Below are positions 38,861-48,100 of a stretch of DNA of 64,000 nt, in pieces. Origin of the DNA: CAVVIO01 sp963748095 (GTDB lineage: Bacteria > Bacteroidota > Bacteroidia > Bacteroidales > UBA10428); assembly GCA_963748095.1 (NCBI GenBank), contig CAVVIO010000012.1, positions 1 to 64,000 of the forward strand. The letters run 5' to 3'. The stretch's first letter is position 1. Every line of letters begins with the position of its first letter. The translations under genes were made by a program, and so were the position numbers. The notes beneath the pieces are model-generated. The model did no database searches, had not been told where the DNA came from, and saw only the letters and a list, made by a program, of their open reading frames with translations.

Positions 38861-38885
38861 AAAAAAGGGCTGTTGTGCCCTTTTG
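38861..38885. terminator. Terminator between MORN gene and tRNA-Lys
   Basis: AAAAGGGC, a six-base loop TGTTGT and GCCCTTTT. A/T runs on both sides allow termination of the MORN gene on the plus strand and of tRNA-Lys on the minus strand. Confidence 0.75.
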
Positions 38886-38958
38886 TCGGTTCGGAGGGGA
38901 TCGAACCCTCGACCCCATGATTAAGAGTCACGTGCTCTACCAACTGAGCTACGAACCG
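38886..38958 (-). tRNA. tRNA-Lys(CTT)
   Basis: Acceptor CGGTTCG/CGAACCG pairs in all seven positions, D arm GCTC..GAGC, T arm GAGGG-TTCGATC-CCCTC. The anticodon loop CTCTTAA gives anticodon CTT for AAG. A C1-G72 pair is uncommon for lysine tRNAs. CCA is not encoded. Confidence 0.9.
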
Positions 38959-39219
38959 TTTTGCCTGTGCAAAAATAGAAATTTTTTAGAAAATAGAGCA
39001 TAATTCTATTCTTGCTTAAAGATTAATTTTCAATCTTACGTTTTAAATTAAAAATTGTATACTTTCAGCAAGTAGTCAGATAGATTGAAATCAACTGGCT
39101 TCTGATTTTATATTGCAATATTTCCGGTATGGTATCAGTTAGTTTATTAATTTTATGCTTTTTTTATTATACATAATATATATTGATATACAGCTTCCTG
39201 AAGCCTCTACCCCTGTAAA

Positions 39220-40413
39220 ATGAAAAAATTAATTGGAAGTTTATTGATAATGCTTGCTTTTACTTGTAGTCCTCAGGTAAAAGCTGCAAAATTATCGGAT
39301 AACGCGAAAGTCTACATACTTACTGTTTTGCCTGGTAACGAAATTTATACGGTTTTTGGCCATAGTGCCATACGGGTAAATGATCCGGTAAACGGAATCG
39401 ACCGAGTATACAATTACGGCACTTTCGATTTCGACACTCCTTTTTTTTATTTGAAGTTCATAAAGGGAAACCTCATTTACCAGTTAGACTGGTCAGAATA
39501 CGAACAGGAACAGGCACAATGGCCTTATGAACAACGAACGGTTTACGAACAGCAGCTGAATATCAGTCAAAAGGAAAAACAAAATATTTACGATAACCTG
39601 GAAAATACATTCCATTCAAAAGCACGTTATTACAGGTATGATTTTTTCTTTGATAATTGTGCTACCAGAATAAGAGATATCGTTGAAAAATCGCTGGAGG
39701 GTAAATTAATATACGACACTACAGGATTTTACGGAAAATCCTTCCGGGAACTCATACGTCCCTATATCAGACAGAACTATTGGCTGGATGCGGGTATTAA
39801 TACTGCACTCGGTTTGAAAACCGACCGGACTGCCGATACAAAGGAATACATGTTCCTGCCTGAGTTTATCATGCAAATATATGCGAATGCCCGCCTGACA
39901 GAACATGGCGATACAGTAAAGTTTACTTCAACACCAAAAATAATTTTTAAAGGAAGTATCAAACCCGGTACTGAAAAGGGCCATGGTCAGTATATTCCCT
40001 GGTTGATTTTTGTATTTCTCTTTCTGCTGACATTTTATGAAATCTTCCGGAAAAAATTTTATCGGTTTCCTGATGCTATAATTCTCTTCATATATGGATT
40101 AACAGGATCGGTTTTATTAATCTTCTGGTTGTATTCACTTCATGCAGTATTGCATAATAATTTTAACCTTATATGGTTATTCCCGTTGAATTTACCTGCA
40201 GCATTTATGTTATGGAAAAATAAGTGGGCGAAGTTGATTTATTATTATTCGATAATTGTCGCAACCAGTATTTTTCTTTTACTGATTCTCCAGCCTTTCA
40301 TACCTCAAAAGTTAGTTATTGAACTTTTACCACTGGTGCTGATCGTTTTCATTTCATTGGTAAGAAATATTCTACATTATTTGTTCAGAAAAATAAATAA
40401 TTCCGAAATATAA
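39220..40413 (+). CDS. DUF4105 (Lnb N-terminal-like) membrane protein
   Basis: A 397-residue protein with a signal peptide (MKKLIGSLLIMLAFTCSPQVKA) and a DUF4105/Lnb N-terminal periplasmic domain: the VFGHSAIRVNDP and VYNYGTFDF blocks, then RYDFFFDNCATRIRDIVE with the Cys likely to be important. The last 150 residues hold about five membrane segments. The domain is common in Bacteroidota and Gammaproteobacteria; its reaction is not established, but the conserved His and Cys suggest a NlpC/P60-like hydrolase or acyltransferase. No operon partner is obvious. Confidence 0.85.
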   Translation: MKKLIGSLLIMLAFTCSPQVKAAKLSDNAKVYILTVLPGNEIYTVFGHSAIRVNDPVNGIDRVYNYGTFDFDTPFFYLKFIKGNLIYQLDWSEYEQEQAQWPYEQRTVYEQQLNISQKEKQNIYDNLENTFHSKARYYRYDFFFDNCATRIRDIVEKSLEGKLIYDTTGFYGKSFRELIRPYIRQNYWLDAGINTALGLKTDRTADTKEYMFLPEFIMQIYANARLTEHGDTVKFTSTPKIIFKGSIKPGTEKGHGQYIPWLIFVFLFLLTFYEIFRKKFYRFPDAIILFIYGLTGSVLLIFWLYSLHAVLHNNFNLIWLFPLNLPAAFMLWKNKWAKLIYYYSIIVATSIFLLLILQPFIPQKLVIELLPLVLIVFISLVRNILHYLFRKINNSEI

Positions 40414-40519
40414 AATTTCTACTCGCTACAGGACATGCATCAAAATATTCCGTAACTTTATTTTTCACTAGAAACTATATTCAAATAAGTTACATTTCTG
40501 CAATTCATAATAAGTAAAA

Positions 40520-42097
40520 ATGTACAGGGATAAAATCTTTAAGAGATTTAATGTTGTTGCGTTATTGATAGTATTCAATGCAATTATTCTTTCTTCGTGT
40601 ATGTCACAAACCGATAAAAACAAAACCATGTCTAACCATAGATGAGAAACTTCAAAATCGTGAACCGGTGGTTGCCGGGGCAATTTTATCCGGCAACCGA
40701 AAGTGCACTGAAAGTCCGATATGGAGCAGTTATTTTCAGAGGTAAAATCTGATAAAGCAATAACCTCAGAGCACATCGATCGTGATAAAGTACTGGCAGT
40801 GATCTCGCCTCATGCCGGTTATGTCTTTTCCGGACGTATGGCAGCAACCAGTTTCAGCCAGATCGATCCAGACAAGCAGTACAATACTATTTTTGTAATC
40901 GGATCGAGCCACCGGATTACATTTAACGGTGCTTCCGTATATAATAAAGGGAATTACCTCACTCCTCTTGGAGAGGTAAAAGTCGACCGAACTATTGCCA
41001 ATTTGCTGATCGACGATTACAAATTTTTCACATTCCATCCCGATGCACATGACGGGGAACACAGCCTGGAAGTTCAGTTGCCTTTTTTGCAATATATTTT
41101 AAAAAAAGATTTCAAAATAGTCCCCATTGTTTTGGGAACTCAGGATGAAGGTACCTGCAAAAAAATCGCCGAAGCCCTGAAACCTTACTTTAATGAAGAC
41201 AACCTGTTTGTTATCAGTACCGACTTCTCACATTATCCGAAATACGATGACGCGGTAAAAGTTGACCAGCAAACAGCCGATGCGATAATGACCAATAACC
41301 CTGTTAAGTTCATTAATACGCTTGACAGGAACAGAGATATGAACATTCCCAACCTGCTTACCAGTATATGTGGGTGGACATCAGCACTTACACTGTTGTA
41401 TATCACGCAAGACATGCCGGATATCCGGTATATTCATGAAGCCTACCAGAATTCGGGCGATTCCAAAACTTACGGAGACAAATCAAGAGTGGTAGGATAT
41501 CAGTCAATAGTTGTTATAAAGGAAACGTCTGAAGAAAAAAAGGAGTTTGGATTAAGCAGGCAGGATAAAAATGATTTGCTCAGCTTAGCCCGCAATACGA
41601 TTGAATCGTATGTAAAAACAAATAAAAAACCAGGTATTGATACAGAAAATTTTTCACCTTCCTTATTAACACCGGCAGGGGCATTTGTTACATTGCGTAA
41701 AAAAGGAAAACTCAGAGGATGCATCGGCAGTTTCAATCCGGATATACCACTTTATAAAGTCGTACAGGAAATGGCTGTTTCTGCTGCTTCCAAAGATTAT
41801 CGTTTCAGTCCGGTTACACCCGATGAGCTTGACAAGATAGATATTGAAATATCGGTTTTAACACCACTAAAGAAAATTAATTCGACAGATGAAATTAAAC
41901 TGGGCAGGGATGGTATCTATCTAAAAAAGGGATACCATTCCGGCACCTTTCTTCCACAAGTAGCTACTGAAACCGGATGGAACCTGGAAGAATTCCTTGG
42001 ACATTGTGCTCGTGATAAAGCAGGTATCGGCTGGGACGGATGGACTGATGCCGATATTTATACTTATGAAGCCCTTATTTTTTCGGAAAAGGAATAA
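40520..42097 (+). CDS. Memo-AMMECR1 fusion, predicted lipoprotein (three frameshifts)
   Basis: A two-domain protein of the AmmeMemoRadiSam set. The long intact part (from 40721) begins with a Memo domain (VISPHAGYVFSGRMAA, SSHRITFNG, STDFSHYPKYDDA), a family related to metal-dependent dioxygenases, and ends with an AMMECR1 domain (LLTPAGAFVTLRKKGKLRGCIGS in parts). Upstream, ATG 40520 opens a lipoprotein signal with lipobox ILSSC, then frames shift near 40637, 40678 and 40714; removing one base at each gives IDEKLQNREPVVAGQFYP, the expected Memo start. So the true product is probably a lipid-anchored Memo-AMMECR1 protein. The radical SAM partner (AmrS) is not adjacent. Confidence 0.82.
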
Positions 42098-42153
42098 CCA
42101 ATTGCTTTGCTGAAACGAGAACCGGAAGTTATAAATTTACAGATATTCTTATT

Positions 42154-43890
42154 CTAAAGAAATAATTCTTTATACAATCCCCGGAAAAAAGCCCTGGCAT
42201 TGATTCCCAAAACCCTGTTCCGGTAACCTCCTTCCTGCACAACAAGAGTGGGCAGATGAAGTGAAGCAATTAATTTGCCATTTTCTTCAAAATCTTTGGA
42301 ACCGAGATTCCATGTTCCGGTCGGGTCGCCTTTGGCAGTATCGAGACCCAGCGCTACTACCAGAAAATCAGGCCTGTAATTTCCAATCTCTTTCAGGGCT
42401 TTACTCAGAGTCAACCGGTAAGCAGTTCCGTCAATGATCTCCTGTAACGGATGATTGATATTGTAACCTGTACCTGCCCCCTCGCCTTTCTCTTCCCTGA
42501 ATCCTGAAAAATAAGGATAGGCAAAAGAGGGATGACCATGGATGGAAATTGTCAGCACATCCGCCCGGTTATAAAATATCTGCTGTTGGCCGTTTCCGTG
42601 ATGATAATCCACATCGAGAATGGCTACTTTTCCAAACCGGCTGAGATAATTGGCTGCAATTGCATTATTATTAAAATAACAAAATCCTCCGAATACAAAT
42701 CTTTCAGCATGGTGACCAGGCGGCCGGGTAAGTACATAAGCAGCTCGGGTCCCTTCAAGAACAGCATCGGCAGCAGTTAACGTGCAATTTACACCACGTC
42801 TTGCTGCCAGGTAAGCATTCAGATTCAGGGGAGTAAAGGTATCGATGCAATAATATCCGGCACGAACCGACAGTTCTTTTGGCGGATGTGCAGCGTTTCT
42901 TATGGGAAAAACGTAAGGATATACCGATTTTCCCGGTTTCATTTCACTGCAGACCTTCTTAAAATAATTGACATATCCTTTATCATGAACTTCCAGTATA
43001 TACTTATCGGGATATTCCGAAATTTTACCCTGGCGGAACATTTCGGTATTTTCAATTTCACGGATTATACTGGTAATTCTTACGGGCGATTCTACATAAC
43101 CTACTTCTTTAATGTGATGGAGCTCATGCTTATCGTTGACTACCAGGAATATTTTTTTCCGGGACATCTGAATTCCGGAAGAGATTTTTTCGGCCTTTTT
43201 CTTATAAAGGTACGGTCGCAATTGTATCGGATCGTCCTTGACTGAGCCCACCACATTTTTTATGTAAGATTCGGGACAATAGTCCCCGTATTTTCTCTCA
43301 AGGATTGCCCGGATAATTTTTTGTGCCGATTTCCCCGAAACCGGCGTGTTTTTTCCCAGATCGTCGAAAACCAGGTAAGGCGGACAATCATCTCCTTCTT
43401 TTACAGGAGTTTCGTATTTAGTGTTGATTACCGGCCGGGCTCCATATTGTTCATAAAATGCCAGCCGTCTTTTATTTTGTTCAACAGTTACTTTATTGGA
43501 ACACAAGTCCGGATTATCGGGCAGGCATTCGAAAAAAATACCAGGTGAACGCAATGCAAGCGCCTCGTCACGAAGTTTTTCGTAAATCGCCCCACCTACT
43601 CCTGATGAAGTTTTTCCGGGCGAAACAGCCAGGAAATCGAGATAACAAAATTTCAGGTCGGACATGAACAACAGCAGGGCAAATCCCCGTATGTTTCCAC
43701 GTGTGTCATCGGCAACTATCAGAAAAGTCTGGTATTTGTATTTCAACGGATTAACTAGCTGTTCGGAAACCTCGTCGATCTTTTCTTCCCTGATATCCGG
43801 AAATTGTTCCCGGATAATGGACTTCACCTTGTTCATTGCCTGAATATTGGCATCCAGATATGGATTTGAAATTTTACGTATCCGAAGCAT
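42154..43890 (-). CDS. GNAT acetyltransferase-histone deacetylase fusion
   Basis: A protein of about 578 residues with two opposite activities. The N-terminal 180 residues have a GNAT fold (YLDFLAVSPGKTSSGVGGAIYE, an acetyl-CoA loop, then RRLAFYEQYGARP). The C-terminal 320 residues are a class II-type histone deacetylase/acetylpolyamine amidohydrolase: RPPGHHAE (H404-H405, numbered from ATG 43923), ILDVDYHHGNGQQ (zinc ligands D439 and H441), ALGLDTAKGD (third ligand D528) and QEGGY (Y567). All catalytic residues are kept. Start 43890 (MLRIRK) is preferred over 43923 because the first 11 residues look like leader sequence. It probably acts on polyamines or protein lysines. Confidence 0.88.
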   Translation of the reverse strand: MLRIRKISNPYLDANIQAMNKVKSIIREQFPDIREEKIDEVSEQLVNPLKYKYQTFLIVADDTRGNIRGFALLLFMSDLKFCYLDFLAVSPGKTSSGVGGAIYEKLRDEALALRSPGIFFECLPDNPDLCSNKVTVEQNKRRLAFYEQYGARPVINTKYETPVKEGDDCPPYLVFDDLGKNTPVSGKSAQKIIRAILERKYGDYCPESYIKNVVGSVKDDPIQLRPYLYKKKAEKISSGIQMSRKKIFLVVNDKHELHHIKEVGYVESPVRITSIIREIENTEMFRQGKISEYPDKYILEVHDKGYVNYFKKVCSEMKPGKSVYPYVFPIRNAAHPPKELSVRAGYYCIDTFTPLNLNAYLAARRGVNCTLTAADAVLEGTRAAYVLTRPPGHHAERFVFGGFCYFNNNAIAANYLSRFGKVAILDVDYHHGNGQQQIFYNRADVLTISIHGHPSFAYPYFSGFREEKGEGAGTGYNINHPLQEIIDGTAYRLTLSKALKEIGNYRPDFLVVALGLDTAKGDPTGTWNLGSKDFEENGKLIASLHLPTLVVQEGGYRNRVLGINARAFFRGLYKELFL

Positions 43891-43995
43891 ATAATTTTTT
43901 ACTGAAAGTATGAAAAAAATCAACGGATAGTATGTTCTTACATATTAAAAAGCTTTAAACTTCCTAAAATAGCTCCATAAACAGTTACTAATTCC

Positions 43996-44003
43996 TATTT
44001 TTG
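43996..44003 (+). promoter_or_regulatory. -7 box upstream of DUF3820 gene
   Basis: TATTTTTG, 28 bases before the start codon, fits TAnnTTTG. No -33 box was identified. Confidence 0.4.
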
Positions 44004-44030
44004 TAACCGATGAACAATTAATTACTTCCT

Positions 44031-44264
44031 ATGTCAGAAAAGGATAACAATGATTTTTTTAATCCTGGTATATTACTGGAACTGGTAACTATGAAAATGC
44101 CATTCGGGAAATACAAAGACCGTATTCTTTGTGATCTGCCGGAACCCTACCTGCTTTGGTTTCATCAAAAAGGATTTCCCAGCGGTAAACTGGGAGTATT
44201 ACTTTCCACGCTATATGAAATAAAACTAAATGGACTGGAATATCTGCTGGAGCCGTTAAAATAA
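44031..44264 (+). CDS. DUF3820 family small protein
   Basis: A 77-residue cytosolic protein. MPFGKYKDRILCDLPEPYL and LLWFHQKGFPSGKLG match DUF3820, a family related to a quorum-regulated virulence factor annotation in Pseudomonas and to exonuclease-associated small domains. The function is not established. It lies alone between the divergent GNAT-deacetylase and the MarR gene. Confidence 0.85.
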   Translation: MSEKDNNDFFNPGILLELVTMKMPFGKYKDRILCDLPEPYLLWFHQKGFPSGKLGVLLSTLYEIKLNGLEYLLEPLK

Positions 44265-44385
44265 TGCCGATAATTTCCTTTTGCAATATTATTAATATCA
44301 TGATTCACATGATTCTTATAAAGGAATTATTCTAATAAATTAGTTTTTTCCTGAAATATTATAATATTTTTAAATACTTATTATA

Positions 44386-44414
44386 AATTCGTAATGAATT
44401 TCTACGAATTCGTA
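44386..44414. promoter_or_regulatory. Operator-like palindromes before marR-type gene
   Basis: AATTC-GTAAT-GAATT (44386-44400) and the perfect palindrome TACGAATTCGTA (44403-44414) lie 14-43 bases upstream of the MarR start. The word AATTCGTA is repeated 21 bp apart. A related palindrome, TATGAATTCATA, stands at 45165-45176 before the next gene. Confidence 0.6.
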
Positions 44415-44428
44415 TTAAACTTTACGAC

Positions 44429-45106
44429 ATGCCTCAAAAATACAAAATCATTCAACAATTAATAGATCTGTGGCAGGAATTCGAGGACCAAGAGGAAAAT
44501 GCTGATTTTCAAAAATTCGGGGAATGGTTATCCGAAAGGCCGGCAGAAGGCAAAAAAAATACGTACGGCGAGGAGATTATAACAACAGATCAGATCAACA
44601 TACCGTATATGGAAGGCATGGCAATAAAGGAGAAAATAAATTTTCTATTATCCAGATTATCACGTTTTTATGATTTTTACACAAAAAAATTTTTTAGTAG
44701 TTTACCTATTAATAACCAATTGGAATTTCAGTTCCTTTTATCGTTAAACAAAAGCGGCATGCCCAAAAAAACGGAAATTATCAAATCACAATTGGTTGAG
44801 TATACAACAGGAATTGATATACTGAAACGATTGTCACGGCTGGGATTGGTCGAAGAGTATAAGGATAATCAAGACAAACGAAGTATACGGGTTCGAATTA
44901 CCTCCGAAGGAAAACGAACACTTATTGAGGCATTGCTTCGCATCAAAAAAATCAATGATCTGTTTTTTAAGGAAACAGACATAAAAACATGTCGTTTGTT
45001 GATAAATCCATTGATTACTCTGAATAATTATCATACGATCCTGTTCGATAAACACTCGGGAAAAAATTATTTCGAATGGCTGGAACTGGCCATGCTTCCG
45101 GAATAG
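44429..45106 (+). CDS. MarR-family transcriptional regulator with N-terminal extension
   Basis: A 225-residue regulator. The last 145 residues are a MarR-type winged helix: LEFQFLLSLNKSGMPKKTEI, IDILKRLSRLGLVEEYKDNQD and KRSIRVRITSEGKRTL (the beta wing). The first 80 residues are an extra acidic, helical part (LWQEFEDQEENADFQKFGEW) that could bind a partner. MarR proteins usually repress themselves and a neighbour until a ligand binds. GAATTC-centred palindromes lie before this gene and before the giant gene 75 bases downstream. Confidence 0.85.
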   Translation: MPQKYKIIQQLIDLWQEFEDQEENADFQKFGEWLSERPAEGKKNTYGEEIITTDQINIPYMEGMAIKEKINFLLSRLSRFYDFYTKKFFSSLPINNQLEFQFLLSLNKSGMPKKTEIIKSQLVEYTTGIDILKRLSRLGLVEEYKDNQDKRSIRVRITSEGKRTLIEALLRIKKINDLFFKETDIKTCRLLINPLITLNNYHTILFDKHSGKNYFEWLELAMLPE

Positions 45107-45112
45107 TATTTA

Positions 45113-45129
45113 ATACCTGTCCCAGGTAT
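45113..45129. promoter_or_regulatory. Dyad ATACCTG-TCC-CAGGTAT
   Basis: A perfect inverted repeat of seven-base arms with a three-base spacer just after the MarR stop. No U-tract follows, so it is more likely a protein-binding site or mRNA hairpin than a terminator. Confidence 0.45.
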
Positions 45130-45163
45130 CCTGATTACTATCGTGGGGAAAAATAGAACCAAT

Positions 45164-45177
45164 TTATGAATTCATAA
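45164..45177. promoter_or_regulatory. Operator-like palindrome before the 1537-residue gene
   Basis: TTATGAATTCATAA, perfect over 14 bp, ending four bases before the start codon. Its core TATGAATTCATA matches the palindrome before the MarR gene except at two symmetric positions. Confidence 0.55.
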
Positions 45178-45181
45178 CCCG

Positions 45182-48100
45182 ATGCGTAATACCCGTTATA
45201 AAAGTCCCGGTACACCAATAATCAACAATGCGTTGGAAATAAAAAGACTTTCTGTGATCAATGAAATCATTGCCGTATTTCAGAAATCACTTCCTTTAAA
45301 GGAGTCTCTGCTAAAAATATGTAACTTACTTCCCGATGCATTCGAATTTCCTGAATACATTGCCATAAAGATACTCTATTCCGATTTACAGGTTCAGAAC
45401 AAGAATTTTCTGGAAACCCCATGGATGGAACGCCATCATTTAAAAATTCCTGGTAAAAATAAAGGAACACTGGAAATATACTATTCAAGAGAATATATAG
45501 AAAAGGTTGATAGGGAGTTTCTGTTGAAAGATAACCGGTTTCTCGATAAATTTATGACCATCATAGCCGGTGAAATATCAAAAAAGGAACTGGAAGAAAT
45601 ATTCAGTGACAATACCGAAAGGGTAAAAGAGCTGACAGGTATTAACAGAACAACAGCCATTCTGAAAAAAGGAACCTCCCTTGAAGAATCACTACAGGAA
45701 ATTTGTTCATTTCTTCCCGAAGCATGGCAATATCCCAGGCACACTGCTGTGAGGATAATATATGAAGACAAAATCTTTGTAAACAAAAAATTCAGAAATA
45801 CCCAGTGGACACAACAACAGTGTTTCGAAACTCCCGACGGTAAAAGCGGGTTGATTGAAGTTTTTTATCTCAGGGAATTTCCGAAAGAAGATGAAGGCCC
45901 CTTTTTGAAAGAAGAAAGAAACCTGCTGGATAACCTGGCCGCCCTTATATCCGGAACTGCCTCGAAAAATGCATTACAGCAATTACTGATTCAAAATACG
46001 GAACGATTGAAAGAACTCAGGGGTATAAGTCAGACATCAGCAGTCCTGAAACAATCGCGTAATATAGAAGAGTCTTTACAGACTATCTGCTCTATTCTCC
46101 CGGAAGCATGGCAATACCCTGAATTCACCGTTACCAGAATCATCTATGAAAATGAAATATTTACCAGTCCTAATTTCAAGGAAACAAAATGGGTTCAGAA
46201 ACAGGAATTTGAGGCCCCGAATAATAAAACGGGAACCATTGAAATCTATTACCTGAAAGAATTTCCCGCGGCTGATGAAGGTCCCTTTCTTAAAGAAGAA
46301 CGTCATTTACTGATTAATCTTGCAAACCTGATTGCAGGATCAGCTACCAAAGATGTCTTCAATAAATTACTGGCAGAAAACAAAGAACGGTTAAAAGAGT
46401 TAAGAGCCATAAACCAGACCTCGCGACTTATTGCCCAAGGTTTATCAATTGACGAAACTTTACAGAAAATATGTAATATTCTTCCAAAATCCTGGCAATA
46501 TCCGCAAAATACAGCTGTCCGTATCAGATATGAAGACAAGGAATATCTTACCCGGAATTTCAGGGAAACGGTGTGGATTCAAAAAGAGAACTTCATAACC
46601 ATTGATAACAAGAAAGGAACAATTGAAGTTTTTTATTTAAAAGAATTCCCGGATTGTTACGAAGGACCTTTCCTGAAAGAAGAACGACAACTTCTGATCA
46701 ATATCGGCAAGTTAATCAGCGGTTACCTTAATAACTACAAAGGAAGAGAAATTTATAATGATACTTTATCGATCGAACGAACTACTCATAAATCTATTGA
46801 ATTCCGTGAGTCTCTTGTAAAAAACAAACAACCCCTTCAGCTATTCTTCAATAAGCAGGTGATTGACAAGTATATATATTTCGATATGATGAAATACAAG
46901 GTGAAGGAAATACTCTTTGTTGCCACCTTGTACGATGCTTTTATCCTTGAAAACGAAGACCGGTTCTTTGAACAATTCATGGGGGAAATATATCAGTACA
47001 GTCTGTTTTCGTTGCCGAGGATAACAGGTGTAACATCGGCAGAAGAAGCTCTGGAGTTGTTGGGGACTACCCATTTCGACCTGGTCATTCTCATGGTCGG
47101 CCTCGATTCGAAAACACCGATTGAACTCGGAAAAAAGATCAAGCAGAAGCACCCACAACTGAACATTCACCTGCTGCTTAACCAAAAAAGTAATATTAAA
47201 TACTTTGAAGATCTTGTACCGACAATTAAATGGATCGAAAAACTTTATGTATGGAACGGGGATTCACAAATATTTTTCGCTATTGTAAAATCAATCGAGG
47301 ATCATGCGAACGTGGAGGACGATACAAAAATCGGATTGGTACGAATCATCTTGCTGATTGAAGATTCGGCACAATATTACTCAAAGTACCTTCCCATTCT
47401 CTATTCTATTTTCTTCAGTCAGGTACAACAGTCATTGGAAGAAGTTGAAAAGAACGAGCTGGAAAAAATATGCCGGATGCGTTCGAGGCCTAAAATACTT
47501 CACGCCCGAAATTATGAAGATGCCATCTATTTTTACAATAAGTATAAAGATTTTCTGTCATGTGTAATCTCCGATGTGGAGTTTGAACAAGATGGAAAAA
47601 TGAATAAAACAGCCGGGATCTGTTTTATCAAATATATCCGTTCACATCTGATCAACCTTCCTGTAATTTTACAATCAGCCGATCCGCATAATGAAAAAAT
47701 TGCACAGGATCTGGGTGTTACTTTCATTAATAAAAATTCGGAAAGCCTGTTGAACGAATTAAAAAAATTTCTGAAGCATAATCTTAGATTCGGAGATTTT
47801 GTCTTCCGGGACAAAGAAGGGAACCCCATTGCCGTAGCACGTTCGATGCGTGAATTCGAAACCCTTTTCCAGCAAATACCTGAAGAATCGCTGTATGTAC
47901 ATGGAATTGACAATCAATTTTCGCTATGGTTCATGGCCCGTGGAGAGATTCAACTAGCCAAAACACTTAATCCAATAAAAATCAGTGATTTTGAGGATCT
48001 TGAAGAATTCCGTTATTTTTTCCTGAACACGTTGAAAAAGTACAAAGAAGAAAAAAAACGGGGTAAGATTCTGAATTTTGATGAAACTTCAATACTGGAT

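Noticed and set aside
40637..40714. Programmed frameshifting as an explanation for the broken Memo-AMMECR1 start
   Set aside because: Three shifts within 80 bases without slippery heptamers or a downstream structure are not typical of programmed events, and similar errors appear in unrelated genes.
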